Below, one piece after another: positions 1 through 8,633 of a stretch of 64,000 bases of DNA. The DNA lies in the NCBI GenBank assembly GCA_025361705.1, contig JANYJW010000013.1, positions 24,572-88,571 on the forward strand, read 5' to 3'. The notes under the pieces are model-generated. The model saw only the letters and a program-made list of their open reading frames with translations. It was not told the DNA's origin and searched no databases. Numbering within the stretch: the first letter of the stretch is position 1; each line of letters begins with the position of its first letter. This DNA comes from Gemmatimonas sp. (GTDB lineage Bacteria > Gemmatimonadota > Gemmatimonadetes > Gemmatimonadales > Gemmatimonadaceae). Both the position numbers and the translations under genes were made by a program.

Positions 1-1
1 G

Positions 2-1495
2 GACGACGACGCCCTGCGCGTGGACGCCGCGCCGCGCGCGGTGCGCCCGACGCACGGCACCATTGCGGGGGCGAGCCGCCGTCGCTGGCACGCCTGGTTT
101 GAGCAGGTGCCGCAGTTGCGCTGCTCCGATCCGTATCTGGAGACGTACTACTACTATCGCTGGTACGGTCTGCATCTCAACGCCACCGCGGCAGGACACG
201 GCAACCACCGCTGGCCGTCGATGTGCGATGGGCCCGGCTTCTTCCATCAGCCGATCTCGTATTCCGCACAGTGCCACGCCCGCGAGCTGCGCTGGCTGAA
301 CGACCCGGCGCACGCGCGCGGCGTGCTGCGCACGTTCTTCGGCAACCAGAAGGACGATGGCGCGCTGCACGGGCGCGTGTACGCCAACCATCTCACGGGC
401 ACCGACTACTATCACGCCGACTGGGGCGGCGCGCTGCTGGCGCTCGACGCGGCATGGCCCGACGACGCGTTCATCGCCGAGCTGTATCCGGCCATGGCGC
501 AGTTTGCCGAGTGGCTGGTGCGCACGCGCGACGCCGACGGCACCGGCATGTTCGACGTCGTGGACCAGTACGAGACGGGGCAGGAGTACATGAGCCGGTA
601 TCAGGCGGTTGATCCCGATGCTGATCGGTATGGCTGGGAGAATCGTCTGCGGCTCAAGGGGATCGACGTCACGGTCTACGCCTATCAACTGTTCCGCACA
701 CTCGAGCGGTGTGCGGCCACGGGCGGTGGCGACGCCACTCGCTGGGCGGCGCTGGCTGCGCGCACGCGCGACGCGGTGCGTGGCACGATGTGGGACGCCG
801 CGAGCGGGATGTTCTCGGACGTGCATCCCGGCACCGGCGAGCGCACCGGCGTGAAGGCGGCGGTCTGTTTCTATCCGTATTTCACCGATCTCGTGGACGC
901 ATCGCACGTCGGCGGGCTCAAGGCGTCGCTGCTCGATGCGCGGCAGTTCTGGACGGCGTTTCCCGTGCCGTCGTCGAGTCTCGACGATCCGCTGTTCAAC
1001 GCCGAGGCGGAGTGGAAAGGCAAGCGTCACGTCTGTCCGTGGAACGGGCGCACGTGGCCGATGACCAACAGCCACGTGGTGGAGGCGCTGGCGGCGGCAT
1101 CGCGGCTGGGTGCGCCGACGTTGCGCAAGCACACCGGCGACCTGCTGAAGCGCTTCGTGCGGATGATGTTTCACGACGGCGACCTGCGCCGTCCGAACTG
1201 CTTCGAGCACTACAACCCGCACACCGGGCACGCGTCCGTGTACCGCGGCATCGACGACTACCAGCACTCGTGGGTGGCTGACCTCATCCTGCAGTACGCG
1301 GCGGGGGTGCGGCCGCACGCGGGCGGCGTGACCATCGATCCGTTTCCGCTGGGCCTCGAGCAGCTGACGCTCACCGGCGTGCGCGTGCGCAACCGCACGC
1401 TCGAGGTGCGGCTGGTGGGCAGCAAGTTCACGGTGATCAGCGGCGGCGACCGCATCGAGTCGGCCCTGGGCGACGCGGTGGAGCTCGCCGACTAG
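2..1495 (+). CDS. Glycoside hydrolase, MGH1/GH63-like (alpha/alpha)6 family, 5' end outside window
   Basis: The reading frame is open from the first bases of the window, so the N-terminus lies outside. The GTG at position 20 is not a convincing start. About 490 residues are visible, rich in W, Y and H, in the arrangement of the mannosylglycerate-hydrolase/trehalase-like (alpha/alpha)6 barrel family. Recognisable stretches are CDGPGFFHQP (about residue 70), YYHADWGGALL (about 130), WENRLRLKG (about 205) and WNGRTWPMTNSH near residue 345. It probably removes glucose or a related sugar from a disaccharide or small glycoside. It ends 2 bp before an ABC importer ATPase, so it likely processes the substrate that the importer brings in. 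The family call is by eye; the exact substrate is unknown. Confidence 0.72.
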   Translation, partial: DDDALRVDAAPRAVRPTHGTIAGASRRRWHAWFEQVPQLRCSDPYLETYYYYRWYGLHLNATAAGHGNHRWPSMCDGPGFFHQPISYSAQCHARELRWLNDPAHARGVLRTFFGNQKDDGALHGRVYANHLTGTDYYHADWGGALLALDAAWPDDAFIAELYPAMAQFAEWLVRTRDADGTGMFDVVDQYETGQEYMSRYQAVDPDADRYGWENRLRLKGIDVTVYAYQLFRTLERCAATGGGDATRWAALAARTRDAVRGTMWDAASGMFSDVHPGTGERTGVKAAVCFYPYFTDLVDASHVGGLKASLLDARQFWTAFPVPSSSLDDPLFNAEAEWKGKRHVCPWNGRTWPMTNSHVVEALAAASRLGAPTLRKHTGDLLKRFVRMMFHDGDLRRPNCFEHYNPHTGHASVYRGIDDYQHSWVADLILQYAAGVRPHAGGVTIDPFPLGLEQLTLTGVRVRNRTLEVRLVGSKFTVISGGDRIESALGDAVELAD

Positions 1496-1497
1496 CG

Positions 1498-2547
1498 ATG
1501 GCCGCCCTCACCGTCACTCATCTCGTCAAGCGGTTCACTGGCGGTGTCATTGGCGTGGACGACGTGTCACTCACGGTCCACGAGGGCGCATTCACGGCGC
1601 TCGTTGGTCCGTCGGGATGCGGCAAGACGACGATGCTGCGCATGGTGGCAGGCCTCGAGGAGCCGACGAGCGGCGCGGTGCGCATTGGCGCGCGCGACGT
1701 CACGTGGCTGCCGCCGCGCGACCGTGACGTGGCGATGGTGTTCCAGAACTACGCCCTCTACCCGCACCTCACGGTGCGCGAGAACATCGCCTTCCCGCTG
1801 ACGGTGCGGCGCACGGCCGCCGTCGAGGTGACGCGGCGTGTGCGGCAGGCGGCGGAGCTGCTCGACATCGACGGGCTGCTCGACCGGAAGCCGGCACAGT
1901 TGTCGGGCGGCCAGCGCCAGCGTGCGGCGCTGGCGCGCGCCATCGTGCGCGAGCCGGCCCTTTTTCTCTTTGACGAACCGCTGTCGAACCTCGACGCGCA
2001 GGTGCGCGCGCAGACGCGCGCCGAGCTGGTGGCGCTGCACAAGCGGCTGGGCGCGACCATCCTGTACGTCACGCACGACCAGGTGGAGGCGATGACGATG
2101 GCGCAGCGCGTGGCCGTGATGGCGCTTGGGCGCGTGCTGCAGGAGGCACCGCCGATGGCGCTCTATCGCGACCCGGCGTCCCTTGGCGTGGCGCGCTTCA
2201 TCGGGTCGCCGTCCATCAACACGGTCGCCGGGCGCGCCACGGGCACGCGCTTCGAGGGTGCGCTCTCGTGTGACACCCGCGTGGCGCCCTGCGCCGACGC
2301 AGTGCTCGCGGTGCGCCCCGAGCATCTGGTGCTGGAGCCGGCCATGGATGCAGCGGCGGCCGTGGTGACGCTGGTCGAGCCGCTCGGGCCCGAGTCACTG
2401 GTGCGCGTGCGGCTACAGGGCGGCGAGGATCTCGTGGCGCGCGTCGCAGGCGAGGCGGCGTGGCGCATGGGCGACGCGGTGGGCGTGCGCGTGGTGCCGG
2501 GGCAGGGGCTCTGCTTCCGCGCTGCGGACGGCGCGCGGCTGGCATAG
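1498..2547 (+). CDS. Sugar ABC transporter ATP-binding protein (MalK/UgpC type)
   Basis: This is the cytoplasmic ATPase of a carbohydrate importer, 349 residues. Visible motifs in order are Walker A GPSGCGKTT (37-45), Q-loop VFQNYALYPH (Q83), signature LSGGQRQR (135-142), Walker B LFLFDEP (155-161), D-loop SNLD and H-loop VTHD (H193). A C-terminal TOBE-like regulatory region follows from about residue 240. The length is slightly under the usual 360-370 of MalK/UgpC. The ATG lies 2 bp after the hydrolase stop, and the binding protein begins 2 bp after this gene, so they form one operon with both permeases. Confidence 0.95.
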   Translation: MAALTVTHLVKRFTGGVIGVDDVSLTVHEGAFTALVGPSGCGKTTMLRMVAGLEEPTSGAVRIGARDVTWLPPRDRDVAMVFQNYALYPHLTVRENIAFPLTVRRTAAVEVTRRVRQAAELLDIDGLLDRKPAQLSGGQRQRAALARAIVREPALFLFDEPLSNLDAQVRAQTRAELVALHKRLGATILYVTHDQVEAMTMAQRVAVMALGRVLQEAPPMALYRDPASLGVARFIGSPSINTVAGRATGTRFEGALSCDTRVAPCADAVLAVRPEHLVLEPAMDAAAAVVTLVEPLGPESLVRVRLQGGEDLVARVAGEAAWRMGDAVGVRVVPGQGLCFRAADGARLA

Positions 2548-2548
2548 G

Positions 2549-3841
2549 ATGCCAGCGCGCCGTCATGCTGCCGTGCTGGCGCTCGCGTTGGCGAGTACGC
2601 TCCCGCTGGCGCTCACCGCCTGCCGCCGCGACGAGGCGGTGACGCTGCGCATCACGTCGTGGCAGAGTCCCGAGGAGAACGCGATTGATGCCGTGGAGTT
2701 CCGGTCGTTCGAGGCGGCGCATGCGGGCGTGCGCATCGTCAACGACCCGGTGTCGAACAATGCGGAATACCGCGAGAAGGTGCTGACGTCCATCGGCGCC
2801 GGGTCACCGCCCGACGTCTTCCTGCTCGATGGCATCGACGTGGCGGCCTTTGCGGCACGCGACGTGGTGCTCGACCTGCAGCCGTTCGCCGAGCGCGTCG
2901 GCGTGCAACTGGGGCTGTTCTTTCCGCAGGTGGTGGAGCCATTCCGCGTGCAGGGCAAGCTGCTCGCGTTCCCCAAGGGCTTCTCGCCGATGGTGTACTA
3001 CTACAATCGCGAGCTCTTCACGCGGGCCGGCCTCGCGCCGCCGAAGAACGGCTGGACGCAGGACGAGTTCCTGGCGGCGGTGCGGGCGCTCACGCGCGAC
3101 ACCAATGGGGATGGCGTGGTGGACCAGTGGGGGACGACGCTCGACCGCCGCCTCTACGCGTGGCAGGCGTGGATCTGGGGAGCGGGCGCCGATGTGCTTA
3201 CACCCGACGGTCGGCATGCCTCGGGTGCCATTGATCAGGCGGCCGCCGAGAGCACGCTCACCTTTCTCACCGACCTTCCGCGCCGCGGCTATGCGCCGCC
3301 GCCCAGCGCGTCGGGCGGGGCGCTGGGGTTTGAGCAGCGGCTGTTCTACAGCGGGCGGCTTGGCCTGCTCACCAGCGGGCACTGGATGATTCCCCGGTTG
3401 CGGCGCTACCTCGAGCAGGGGCGCGTGCAGTTGGGCGTGGTGTCCGTGCCGCGCACGCCGGGGCACCAGGTAAAGACGCCGCTCTTCGCCAGCGGATGGG
3501 CCGTGCCGTACAACACGCCGCACCGCAAGCGCGCCGTGGAACTCGCCGCGTGGATGGTGCGGGCAGACGCGCAACGCCGGCGTGCCGCGTCGGGGCTTGA
3601 GATTCCGACGCTCCTCTCGGCGGCGTACGAGAATGCGGCCAAGGATGCCACCGGACTCGAGATGGAGTTCCTCTGGCAGGTGCCGTACGGCGGTGTGCCG
3701 TGGGGCGCGCGCGTGGCGCAGTACCGCGAGATCGAGAAGGCGATGATGGATCTCATTGATCGCATCGTGGTCGACCGCGTGCGCGTGCAGGATGCCGTGC
3801 GCGAGGCGGCCGCGGTTGTGGACGGCGTGCTCGGCCGATGA
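2549..3841 (+). CDS. Extracellular sugar-binding lipoprotein (ABC transporter family 1 SBP)
   Basis: A 430-residue substrate-binding protein of the MalE/UgpB fold. Its N-terminus has a basic stretch, a hydrophobic core and the lipobox LTAC (Cys25), so it is predicted to be a lipid-anchored periplasmic protein. Family signs are an early LRITSWQSPEE strand, PPDVFLLDG (about 90), KGFSPMVYYYNRELF (about 142-156) and an EF-hand-like DTNGDGVVDQWG loop (about 188-199) common in this family. It delivers sugar to the permease pair encoded next. The stop overlaps the next gene start by 4 bp (ATGA). The substrate cannot be read from sequence. Confidence 0.93.
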   Translation: MPARRHAAVLALALASTLPLALTACRRDEAVTLRITSWQSPEENAIDAVEFRSFEAAHAGVRIVNDPVSNNAEYREKVLTSIGAGSPPDVFLLDGIDVAAFAARDVVLDLQPFAERVGVQLGLFFPQVVEPFRVQGKLLAFPKGFSPMVYYYNRELFTRAGLAPPKNGWTQDEFLAAVRALTRDTNGDGVVDQWGTTLDRRLYAWQAWIWGAGADVLTPDGRHASGAIDQAAAESTLTFLTDLPRRGYAPPPSASGGALGFEQRLFYSGRLGLLTSGHWMIPRLRRYLEQGRVQLGVVSVPRTPGHQVKTPLFASGWAVPYNTPHRKRAVELAAWMVRADAQRRRAASGLEIPTLLSAAYENAAKDATGLEMEFLWQVPYGGVPWGARVAQYREIEKAMMDLIDRIVVDRVRVQDAVREAAAVVDGVLGR

Positions 3842-5367
3842 CGGCGGCGCACCGACGTGCGGCGGCGCTCGCTGCGCTCCTCTGGGCGGCGGCCACGGCG
3901 GGCGTCGCATGGCGCACGGTGCGCAAAGTGGATCAGGCGGCGCGCAGCCGCGAGGCGCTCGTCCTTTCCCACGCCGCGCAGGGGCGCGTGCCGACCCCGG
4001 CGTGGCCCGGCGGGCTCGGCGCGCGCGATGCCGCGGCCGTGCGAGCGGAGGAGTTGCCGCTGGTGGTGCGCGGCACAGCGGGCACAGTGGTGACGGCGCC
4101 GGTGAAGGACGCGGACGACTGGAACGTCATCGGCGCCGTGGCCGTGCAGGCGCGTGCAGGCGAATGGGCCGTCGCCGTGCTGTTCCCCGTAGCGCTGGCG
4201 CTGCTGGCCGCGTTGATCACCGGGTTCATGGCGGGGCTGCGGCACGCAACGCGCCGGCGCACGGTGGTCGGTCTCGATGCGGCGCTGTACGGCGGCGCTG
4301 TCGTGGCGGTGGTGGCGCAACTGAGCCGGGCCGTCGATGGACTCGCGGCGACGGGTGTGGTTCCGCCCGCGCGTGCCCGGCTCGCGCTCGCGCCGCCATC
4401 ACTCGGATTTGCAGCGCTGGTGCTCGGTCTCGTTGCCGCCGCCGGTGTGCTCGCGCGCTGGGCCATCGTCTGGCACGCCGCCAACGCCGACCGCCCGGCA
4501 CGCGTGCGCGAGACCCTGGGCGCGTGGGGCTTGATTGCGCCAAGCCTGGCGCACCTGCTCGTCTTCACCATTGCACCCGTCGGATTCCTGTTCTGGATTT
4601 CCGTGCACGACTGGGACCTGCTGGCCAGCGACCGGCCGTTCGTTGGGCTCAAGCACTTTCGCGCAATTGGTGCCGACCCGCTGTTCTGGCGCGCGCTGCG
4701 GAACGGACTTGTGTACGCGCTGTACGTGCCGGCCACGATGGGGGCAGCGCTCGCGGCCGCCCTTGTCCTCGACCAGCCGCTGCGCGGCATCAAGGTGCTG
4801 CGCGTCGTCGTCTTTCTGCCGTACGTCGCGTCCACCGTCGCCATTGCCCTGGTGTGGCAATGGCTGCTGCATCGCGACTTTGGCCTGCTGAATGCGATGC
4901 TTGCCGCGGTGCACCTGCCGCGCGTCGACTGGCTGGGGAATCCCGCCACCGCGCTGCCGGCGCTGATGGTCGTGAGCGCGTGGGGGCAGCTGGGCTACAT
5001 GATGGTCGTCTACCTCGCTGGCCTGCAGGCCATCCCGGTGTCCCTGCTTGAGGCGGCGCGGCTCGACGGCGCCAGTGCGTGGCAGCGGTTCCGGCTGGTG
5101 GTGCTTCCCATGCTGCGCCCGGTGTCGGTGTACCTGCTGCTCACCGGCATCATCTGGTCGTTCCATGGTTTCACGCTGGTGTACATCATGACGGAGGGTG
5201 GCCCCGCGCACGCCACCGACGTGCTGGTGTACCGCATCTACCAGACGGCATGGGAGTTCCGCCGCTTTGACGTGGCGGCGGCGATGAGCGTGGTGCTGTG
5301 CCTGGTGCTTCTGTCGCTCACGGCACTGCAGTGGCGCACCGTGAAGGGCGAGCCGGCCGATGTCTGA
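3838..5367 (+). CDS. Sugar ABC transporter permease (MalF/UgpA type) with a long N-terminal extension
   Basis: A 509-residue inner-membrane permease. The canonical six-helix binding-protein-dependent domain begins near residue 225 (WGLIAPSLAHLLVF). It carries the EAA loop EAARLDGASAWQRF near residue 405, which docks on the ATPase. The first 220 residues are not part of a normal permease of this class (about 290-310 aa). They comprise a helix at 8-25, a predicted extracytoplasmic stretch to about 115, and three more hydrophobic helices at roughly 117-136, 150-166 and 198-217. The start is ATG overlapping the upstream stop. The extension could be a sensory or ligand-docking module; its role is unknown. 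Confidence 0.9.
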   Translation: MTAAHRRAAALAALLWAAATAGVAWRTVRKVDQAARSREALVLSHAAQGRVPTPAWPGGLGARDAAAVRAEELPLVVRGTAGTVVTAPVKDADDWNVIGAVAVQARAGEWAVAVLFPVALALLAALITGFMAGLRHATRRRTVVGLDAALYGGAVVAVVAQLSRAVDGLAATGVVPPARARLALAPPSLGFAALVLGLVAAAGVLARWAIVWHAANADRPARVRETLGAWGLIAPSLAHLLVFTIAPVGFLFWISVHDWDLLASDRPFVGLKHFRAIGADPLFWRALRNGLVYALYVPATMGAALAAALVLDQPLRGIKVLRVVVFLPYVASTVAIALVWQWLLHRDFGLLNAMLAAVHLPRVDWLGNPATALPALMVVSAWGQLGYMMVVYLAGLQAIPVSLLEAARLDGASAWQRFRLVVLPMLRPVSVYLLLTGIIWSFHGFTLVYIMTEGGPAHATDVLVYRIYQTAWEFRRFDVAAAMSVVLCLVLLSLTALQWRTVKGEPADV

Positions 5368-6199
5368 GCGGCGCGCACGGACCGTGCCGCGCGTGCGGCG
5401 GCTGACGGGGTATGCGGCGGCGCTGCTGCTCGCACTGGTGATGGTCGCGCCCTTCCTCTGGATGCTCTTGACGGCGCTGATGGACGAGTTCGAGGTCTAT
5501 CAGGCGCCGCCGCCGCTGCTGCCGGCCGCGCCGCGCCTTGCCAACTTCACCGAGGCGCTCACCGCGCTGCCGTTCGCCGTCTACTTCCGCAACTCGCTGA
5601 TCCTCGCGGCGTGCACCGTGGTGGGGCAGGTGGCCACTGCGGCCATGGCCGGCTACGCGTTTGCCCGGCACCGCTTTGCTGGCCGCACGCCGTTGTTCGC
5701 GGTCTACCTTGGCACCCTGATGATTCCCGGCATCGCGCTGCTCGTGCCGCGCTTTCTCATCGTCGACGCGATGGGTCTCGTGGACACGATCGCCGGTCTC
5801 GTGTCCGTGGATCTCGTTGCGGCGTGGGGCATCTTCCTGATGCGGCAGTACTTCCTGTCGCTGCCGCGCGACATGGAAGACGCGGCGCGTCTCGATGGCG
5901 CGTCGGAGTGGCAGGTCTTTACGCGCGTCGCGCTGCCGCTCGCACGCCCCGCGCTGGCGACCGTGGCGCTCTTTGCGTTCATCGATGCATGGAAGGCGCT
6001 GCTCTGGCCGCTCATCGTGGCGCGCTCGCCCGACCTGCGCGTGGTGGAGGCTGGCGTGGCGAGCTTCCACGGCATGTACTACGCCAACTGGCCGTGGCAA
6101 ATGGCGGCGGCCGTGGCCGCGCTGGTGCCGGTGCTCATCGTATTTCTCGTGGCGCAGAAGGCGTTCTTGCGGGGGCTGGCGTTTGGGGGGTTCAAGTAG
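5360..6199 (+). CDS. Sugar ABC transporter permease (MalG/UgpE type)
   Basis: A 279-residue inner-membrane permease that pairs with the preceding MalF-type protein. Six hydrophobic helices are visible, and the EAA loop reads EDAARLDGASEWQVF near residue 173. Length matches the family. The ATG overlaps the end of the MalF-type gene by 8 bp, implying translational coupling. It is the last gene of the importer operon. The stop codon is followed one base later by a heptameric inverted repeat, which may end the transcript. Confidence 0.94.
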   Translation: MSERRARTVPRVRRLTGYAAALLLALVMVAPFLWMLLTALMDEFEVYQAPPPLLPAAPRLANFTEALTALPFAVYFRNSLILAACTVVGQVATAAMAGYAFARHRFAGRTPLFAVYLGTLMIPGIALLVPRFLIVDAMGLVDTIAGLVSVDLVAAWGIFLMRQYFLSLPRDMEDAARLDGASEWQVFTRVALPLARPALATVALFAFIDAWKALLWPLIVARSPDLRVVEAGVASFHGMYYANWPWQMAAAVAALVPVLIVFLVAQKAFLRGLAFGGFK

Positions 6200-6200
6200 A

Positions 6201-6335
6201 GATGGCAGACGGCAGGTGGCAGATGTCAGATAGCGGTAGGGGCGCGAGGTGCCATCTGCCATCTGCCATCCGCCATCTGCCATCCGCCATCTGCCATCCG
6301 CCATCCGCCATCTGCCATCTGCCGCCTACCGCCCA
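6201..6335. repeat. Heptamer repeat, inverted pair (locus A)
   Basis: Left arm 6201-6235 has five 7-bp units (GATGGCA, GACGGCA, GGTGGCA, GATGTCA, GATAGCG). A 16-base spacer follows. Right arm 6252-6335 has ten exact units of CCATCTG or CCATCCG, then two degenerate ones. The right arm is the reverse complement of the left-arm motif, so RNA from either strand could fold into a long imperfect stem. It lies between the convergent malG-type and hsp20 genes and begins one base after a stop codon. Confidence 0.9.
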
Positions 6336-6338
6336 TCA

Positions 6339-6785
6339 TCAGCTCTTCGCCCACCGCACCTCGATCTTCCGCGGCTTCGGCTGCTCCATCTTGGGCACGC
6401 GCACCAGCAGCACCCCGTTCGTCAGTGACGCCTCGATGGCGTCCTCCCGGACGTTCGCTGGGAGCTGGAACGACCGGCGGAACGCGCCGAACGGGCGCTC
6501 GACAATGTGATAGCTGCCTGCGGGGTCCTTCTTGAGCGTCTCCTTGTCCCCTGCAACGGCGAGCACGCCCCCCTCGCACGTGATGTTCAGCCCCGACTGG
6601 GCGACGCCGGGAATCTCGAACTCGAACAGCAGGGCGTCGGTCGTTTCCTTGACGTCGACCGCTGGAAGCCAGGCGTTGGCCGCCTTCGGCGCCGTGTCGG
6701 CGTTTCCAAATGTGTCCTCGAACAACTTGTCGATCTCGCGTCGCAGGCCGAAAATCGGTGGGGCCACTCGGTCAGTGCGTACCAT
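6339..6785 (-). CDS. Small heat-shock protein, Hsp20/alpha-crystallin family
   Basis: A 148-residue ATP-independent holdase chaperone. The alpha-crystallin domain runs from about residue 40 (WLPAVDVKETTDALLFEFEI) to the end. It includes the ERPFGAFRRSFQLP strand and the G-V-L motif LTNGVLLVRVPK near 123-134. The chosen ATG at 6785 has a GGAGG 7 bases upstream on the minus strand; the open frame extends further but without family similarity. No CIRCE operator is visible upstream. The gene faces the sugar importer, with the heptamer repeat between their 3' ends. Confidence 0.95.
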   Translation of the reverse strand: MVRTDRVAPPIFGLRREIDKLFEDTFGNADTAPKAANAWLPAVDVKETTDALLFEFEIPGVAQSGLNITCEGGVLAVAGDKETLKKDPAGSYHIVERPFGAFRRSFQLPANVREDAIEASLTNGVLLVRVPKMEQPKPRKIEVRWAKS

Positions 6786-6840
6786 AGGTCCTCCGAGAAA
6801 CAGGTGCATGCTGCATCCGGAAAGGTGAAGGATGAAATGC

Positions 6841-6860
6841 GCGGCGCGCCTTTGCGCCGC
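6841..6860. other. GC-rich hairpin upstream of hsp20
   Basis: Two 7-bp arms, GCGGCGC (6841-6847) and GCGCCGC (6854-6860), close a 6-base loop. There is no T-run. Function is unknown; it lies in the divergent hsp20/kinase intergenic region. Confidence 0.4.
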
Positions 6861-6978
6861 ACCCCCCGCCCGAAAACGCATTGCGCGTGCCGCGCCGTTT
6901 GCGCCAACGCGGCACACGACGCTGTCAAGCTGAGCGATCGGTCTGCCAGCGGGGCAAGCCACTGGCGCTGCGCCCGCG

Positions 6979-7030
6979 TTCGGTCACCCGGGTTCGGTCA
7001 CCCGGGTTCGGTCAACCCGGGTTCGGTCAT
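6979..7030. repeat. Tandem 14-bp repeat upstream of the sensor kinase gene
   Basis: Unit TTCGGTCACCCGGG occurs at 6979-6992 and 6993-7006, then with one inserted A at 7007-7021, then as a partial copy TTCGGTCAT at 7022-7030. It lies about 50-100 bases upstream of the kinase start and just before a possible promoter, a position suited to a regulator-binding array. Confidence 0.9.
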
Positions 7031-7031
7031 C

Positions 7032-7060
7032 TTGTCCACGTTGGTCCCGCGGACTAGCTT
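7032..7060 (+). promoter_or_regulatory. Possible sigma-70-like promoter of the kinase operon
   Basis: TTGTCC (7032-7037) and TAGCTT (7055-7060) are separated by 17 bp, immediately after the 14-mer array and 20 bases before the ATG at 7080. Each hexamer matches consensus only in part, so the assignment is tentative. Confidence 0.35.
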
Positions 7061-7079
7061 CGCGATCCGACCCTGACCG

Positions 7080-8633
7080 ATGACCATCCCCGTCTCGACC
7101 CCGTCTTCAGCCACCTCGCCGTCAGCGCTCACCGCGCTGGCGGCCATCGTGGCGGAGTTCAACGCCAACCGGCCGCTCGAGACGAGCATCGCGGTGGCGC
7201 TCGACACGCTGTGCCGGTCGCTCGATGCCTCCGAATGCTCGCTCTGGCTGCACACGGCAGACGGGCTGGTGCGCACGTGGGCGTCCGGGGATGCGTTGGC
7301 GCAGGAAGCCGCCGTGGACGCCGCCCTGCTCAACGGATCCGTATCGCATGGCCTGCGCGCCGTGCGCGTGACGGCCGGCGACCGGCGCGTCGGCGCGCTG
7401 GTGCTGCAGATGGCGCGCCCGCTGCAGCCCGAGGAGGATCGGCTCCTCGGCGCCGTGGCCAACCTGCTGGCGCCGGAACTCGCGCACGCCGAACGCTCGC
7501 GGCAGCTCGAAGTGGAAGTGGCGGCGCGCACCGTGGAGATCGACCGCGAGCGCCGGTTCACCGAGAAGATCATCGACTCGCTGCCGACCGGGCTGTACGT
7601 GATCGACCGCGAGTACCGCATTCAGGCGTGGAACCGCAAGCGCGAGACGGGCATGCAGGGCGTCTCACGCGACGAGGCGATTGGCCGCACCATCTTCGAC
7701 ATCCTGCATCGCCAGCCGTTCGAGATGCTGCGGCGCGAGTTCGATGAAGTCTTCGCGACCGGGCGCATCCAGGAATATCAGATGGAGTCGTCGGCGGGCG
7801 ACGACGCGCGCACCTATCGCATCACCAAGATCCCCATGCGGCTCGGCGATTCGGCGGTGACCCACGTCATCACGATCGGCGAAGACGTGACCGACTGGCG
7901 CGAAGGGCAGCAGCGGTACGCGCAGGCCGAGAAGCTGGCGGCCATCGGCACGCTGGCGGCGGGCGTGATGCACGAGATCAACAACCCGCTGGCCACCATT
8001 GCCGCGTGCGGCGACGGACTCGCGTACCGGCTCGAGGACCTGCAGAAGAAGGGCGCCGAGGTCAACAAGGACCTGTTCGACTATGTCGAGATCATCGACA
8101 ACGAGGTGCTGCGCTGCAAGCAGATTGTTGATCAGCTCCTCGACTTCAGCCGTCCCAAGCAGCTGGCCAAGTCGAAGGTCGATCTCAACGAGGTGGTGGA
8201 GAAGACGCTGTTCCTGATGAAGCACCACGCCGGCTTCAAGACGATGACGCTGGTCAAGGAGCTCGACGCGGCGCTGCCGGTGGTGCCGTTGGGGAACGCC
8301 GAGCAGCTGGTGCAGGTGCTGATGGCGCTGATGATCAACGCCACCGACGCCACCGACGGACACGGCACCATCACGGTGCGCACGCGGCGCGGTCCGTCGA
8401 ACACCGACGGGGCCATCGTGGAAGTCGCCGATGCCGGGCACGGCATTGCGCGTGCCGAGCTGTCCAAGATCTTCGAGCCCTTCTACACCACCAAGCCGCC
8501 GGGACGGGGCACGGGACTCGGACTCGCCATCTGTTATGGCATCGTGCAGGACCACCGCGGCCGCATCGAAGTCGACAGCGTCATCGGGAAGGGGAGCACG
8601 TTCCGCGTGCTGCTCCCCATCATTGAATGGTGA
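7080..8633 (+). CDS. Soluble NtrB-like sensor histidine kinase (GAF-PAS-HisKA-HATPase)
   Basis: A 517-residue kinase with no transmembrane helix, so it is cytoplasmic. A GAF-like domain covers about residues 15-140, a short coiled coil 140-165 and a PAS domain about 165-275. The HisKA dimerisation box is AAGVMHEINNPLA with phospho-acceptor His298. The ATPase domain has N-box INATDATDG (about 420), G1 VADAGHGIA and G2 GTGLGLAI (about 478). The HEINNP form of the H-box is typical of NtrB-class kinases, whose partners are NtrC-type regulators. The next gene, overlapping by 7 bp, is only the Fis-type HTH of such a regulator. Confidence 0.93.
   Translation: MTIPVSTPSSATSPSALTALAAIVAEFNANRPLETSIAVALDTLCRSLDASECSLWLHTADGLVRTWASGDALAQEAAVDAALLNGSVSHGLRAVRVTAGDRRVGALVLQMARPLQPEEDRLLGAVANLLAPELAHAERSRQLEVEVAARTVEIDRERRFTEKIIDSLPTGLYVIDREYRIQAWNRKRETGMQGVSRDEAIGRTIFDILHRQPFEMLRREFDEVFATGRIQEYQMESSAGDDARTYRITKIPMRLGDSAVTHVITIGEDVTDWREGQQRYAQAEKLAAIGTLAAGVMHEINNPLATIAACGDGLAYRLEDLQKKGAEVNKDLFDYVEIIDNEVLRCKQIVDQLLDFSRPKQLAKSKVDLNEVVEKTLFLMKHHAGFKTMTLVKELDAALPVVPLGNAEQLVQVLMALMINATDATDGHGTITVRTRRGPSNTDGAIVEVADAGHGIARAELSKIFEPFYTTKPPGRGTGLGLAICYGIVQDHRGRIEVDSVIGKGSTFRVLLPIIEW

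Noticed and set aside
6252..6335. Possible CRISPR array
   Set aside because: The unit is only 7 bp with no spacers, and no cas genes are near; it is a simple tandem repeat.
6786..7079. CIRCE or ROSE-type heat-shock control of hsp20
   Set aside because: No TTAGCACTC dyad was found and no clear thermosensor pairing with the GGAGG could be drawn by eye.
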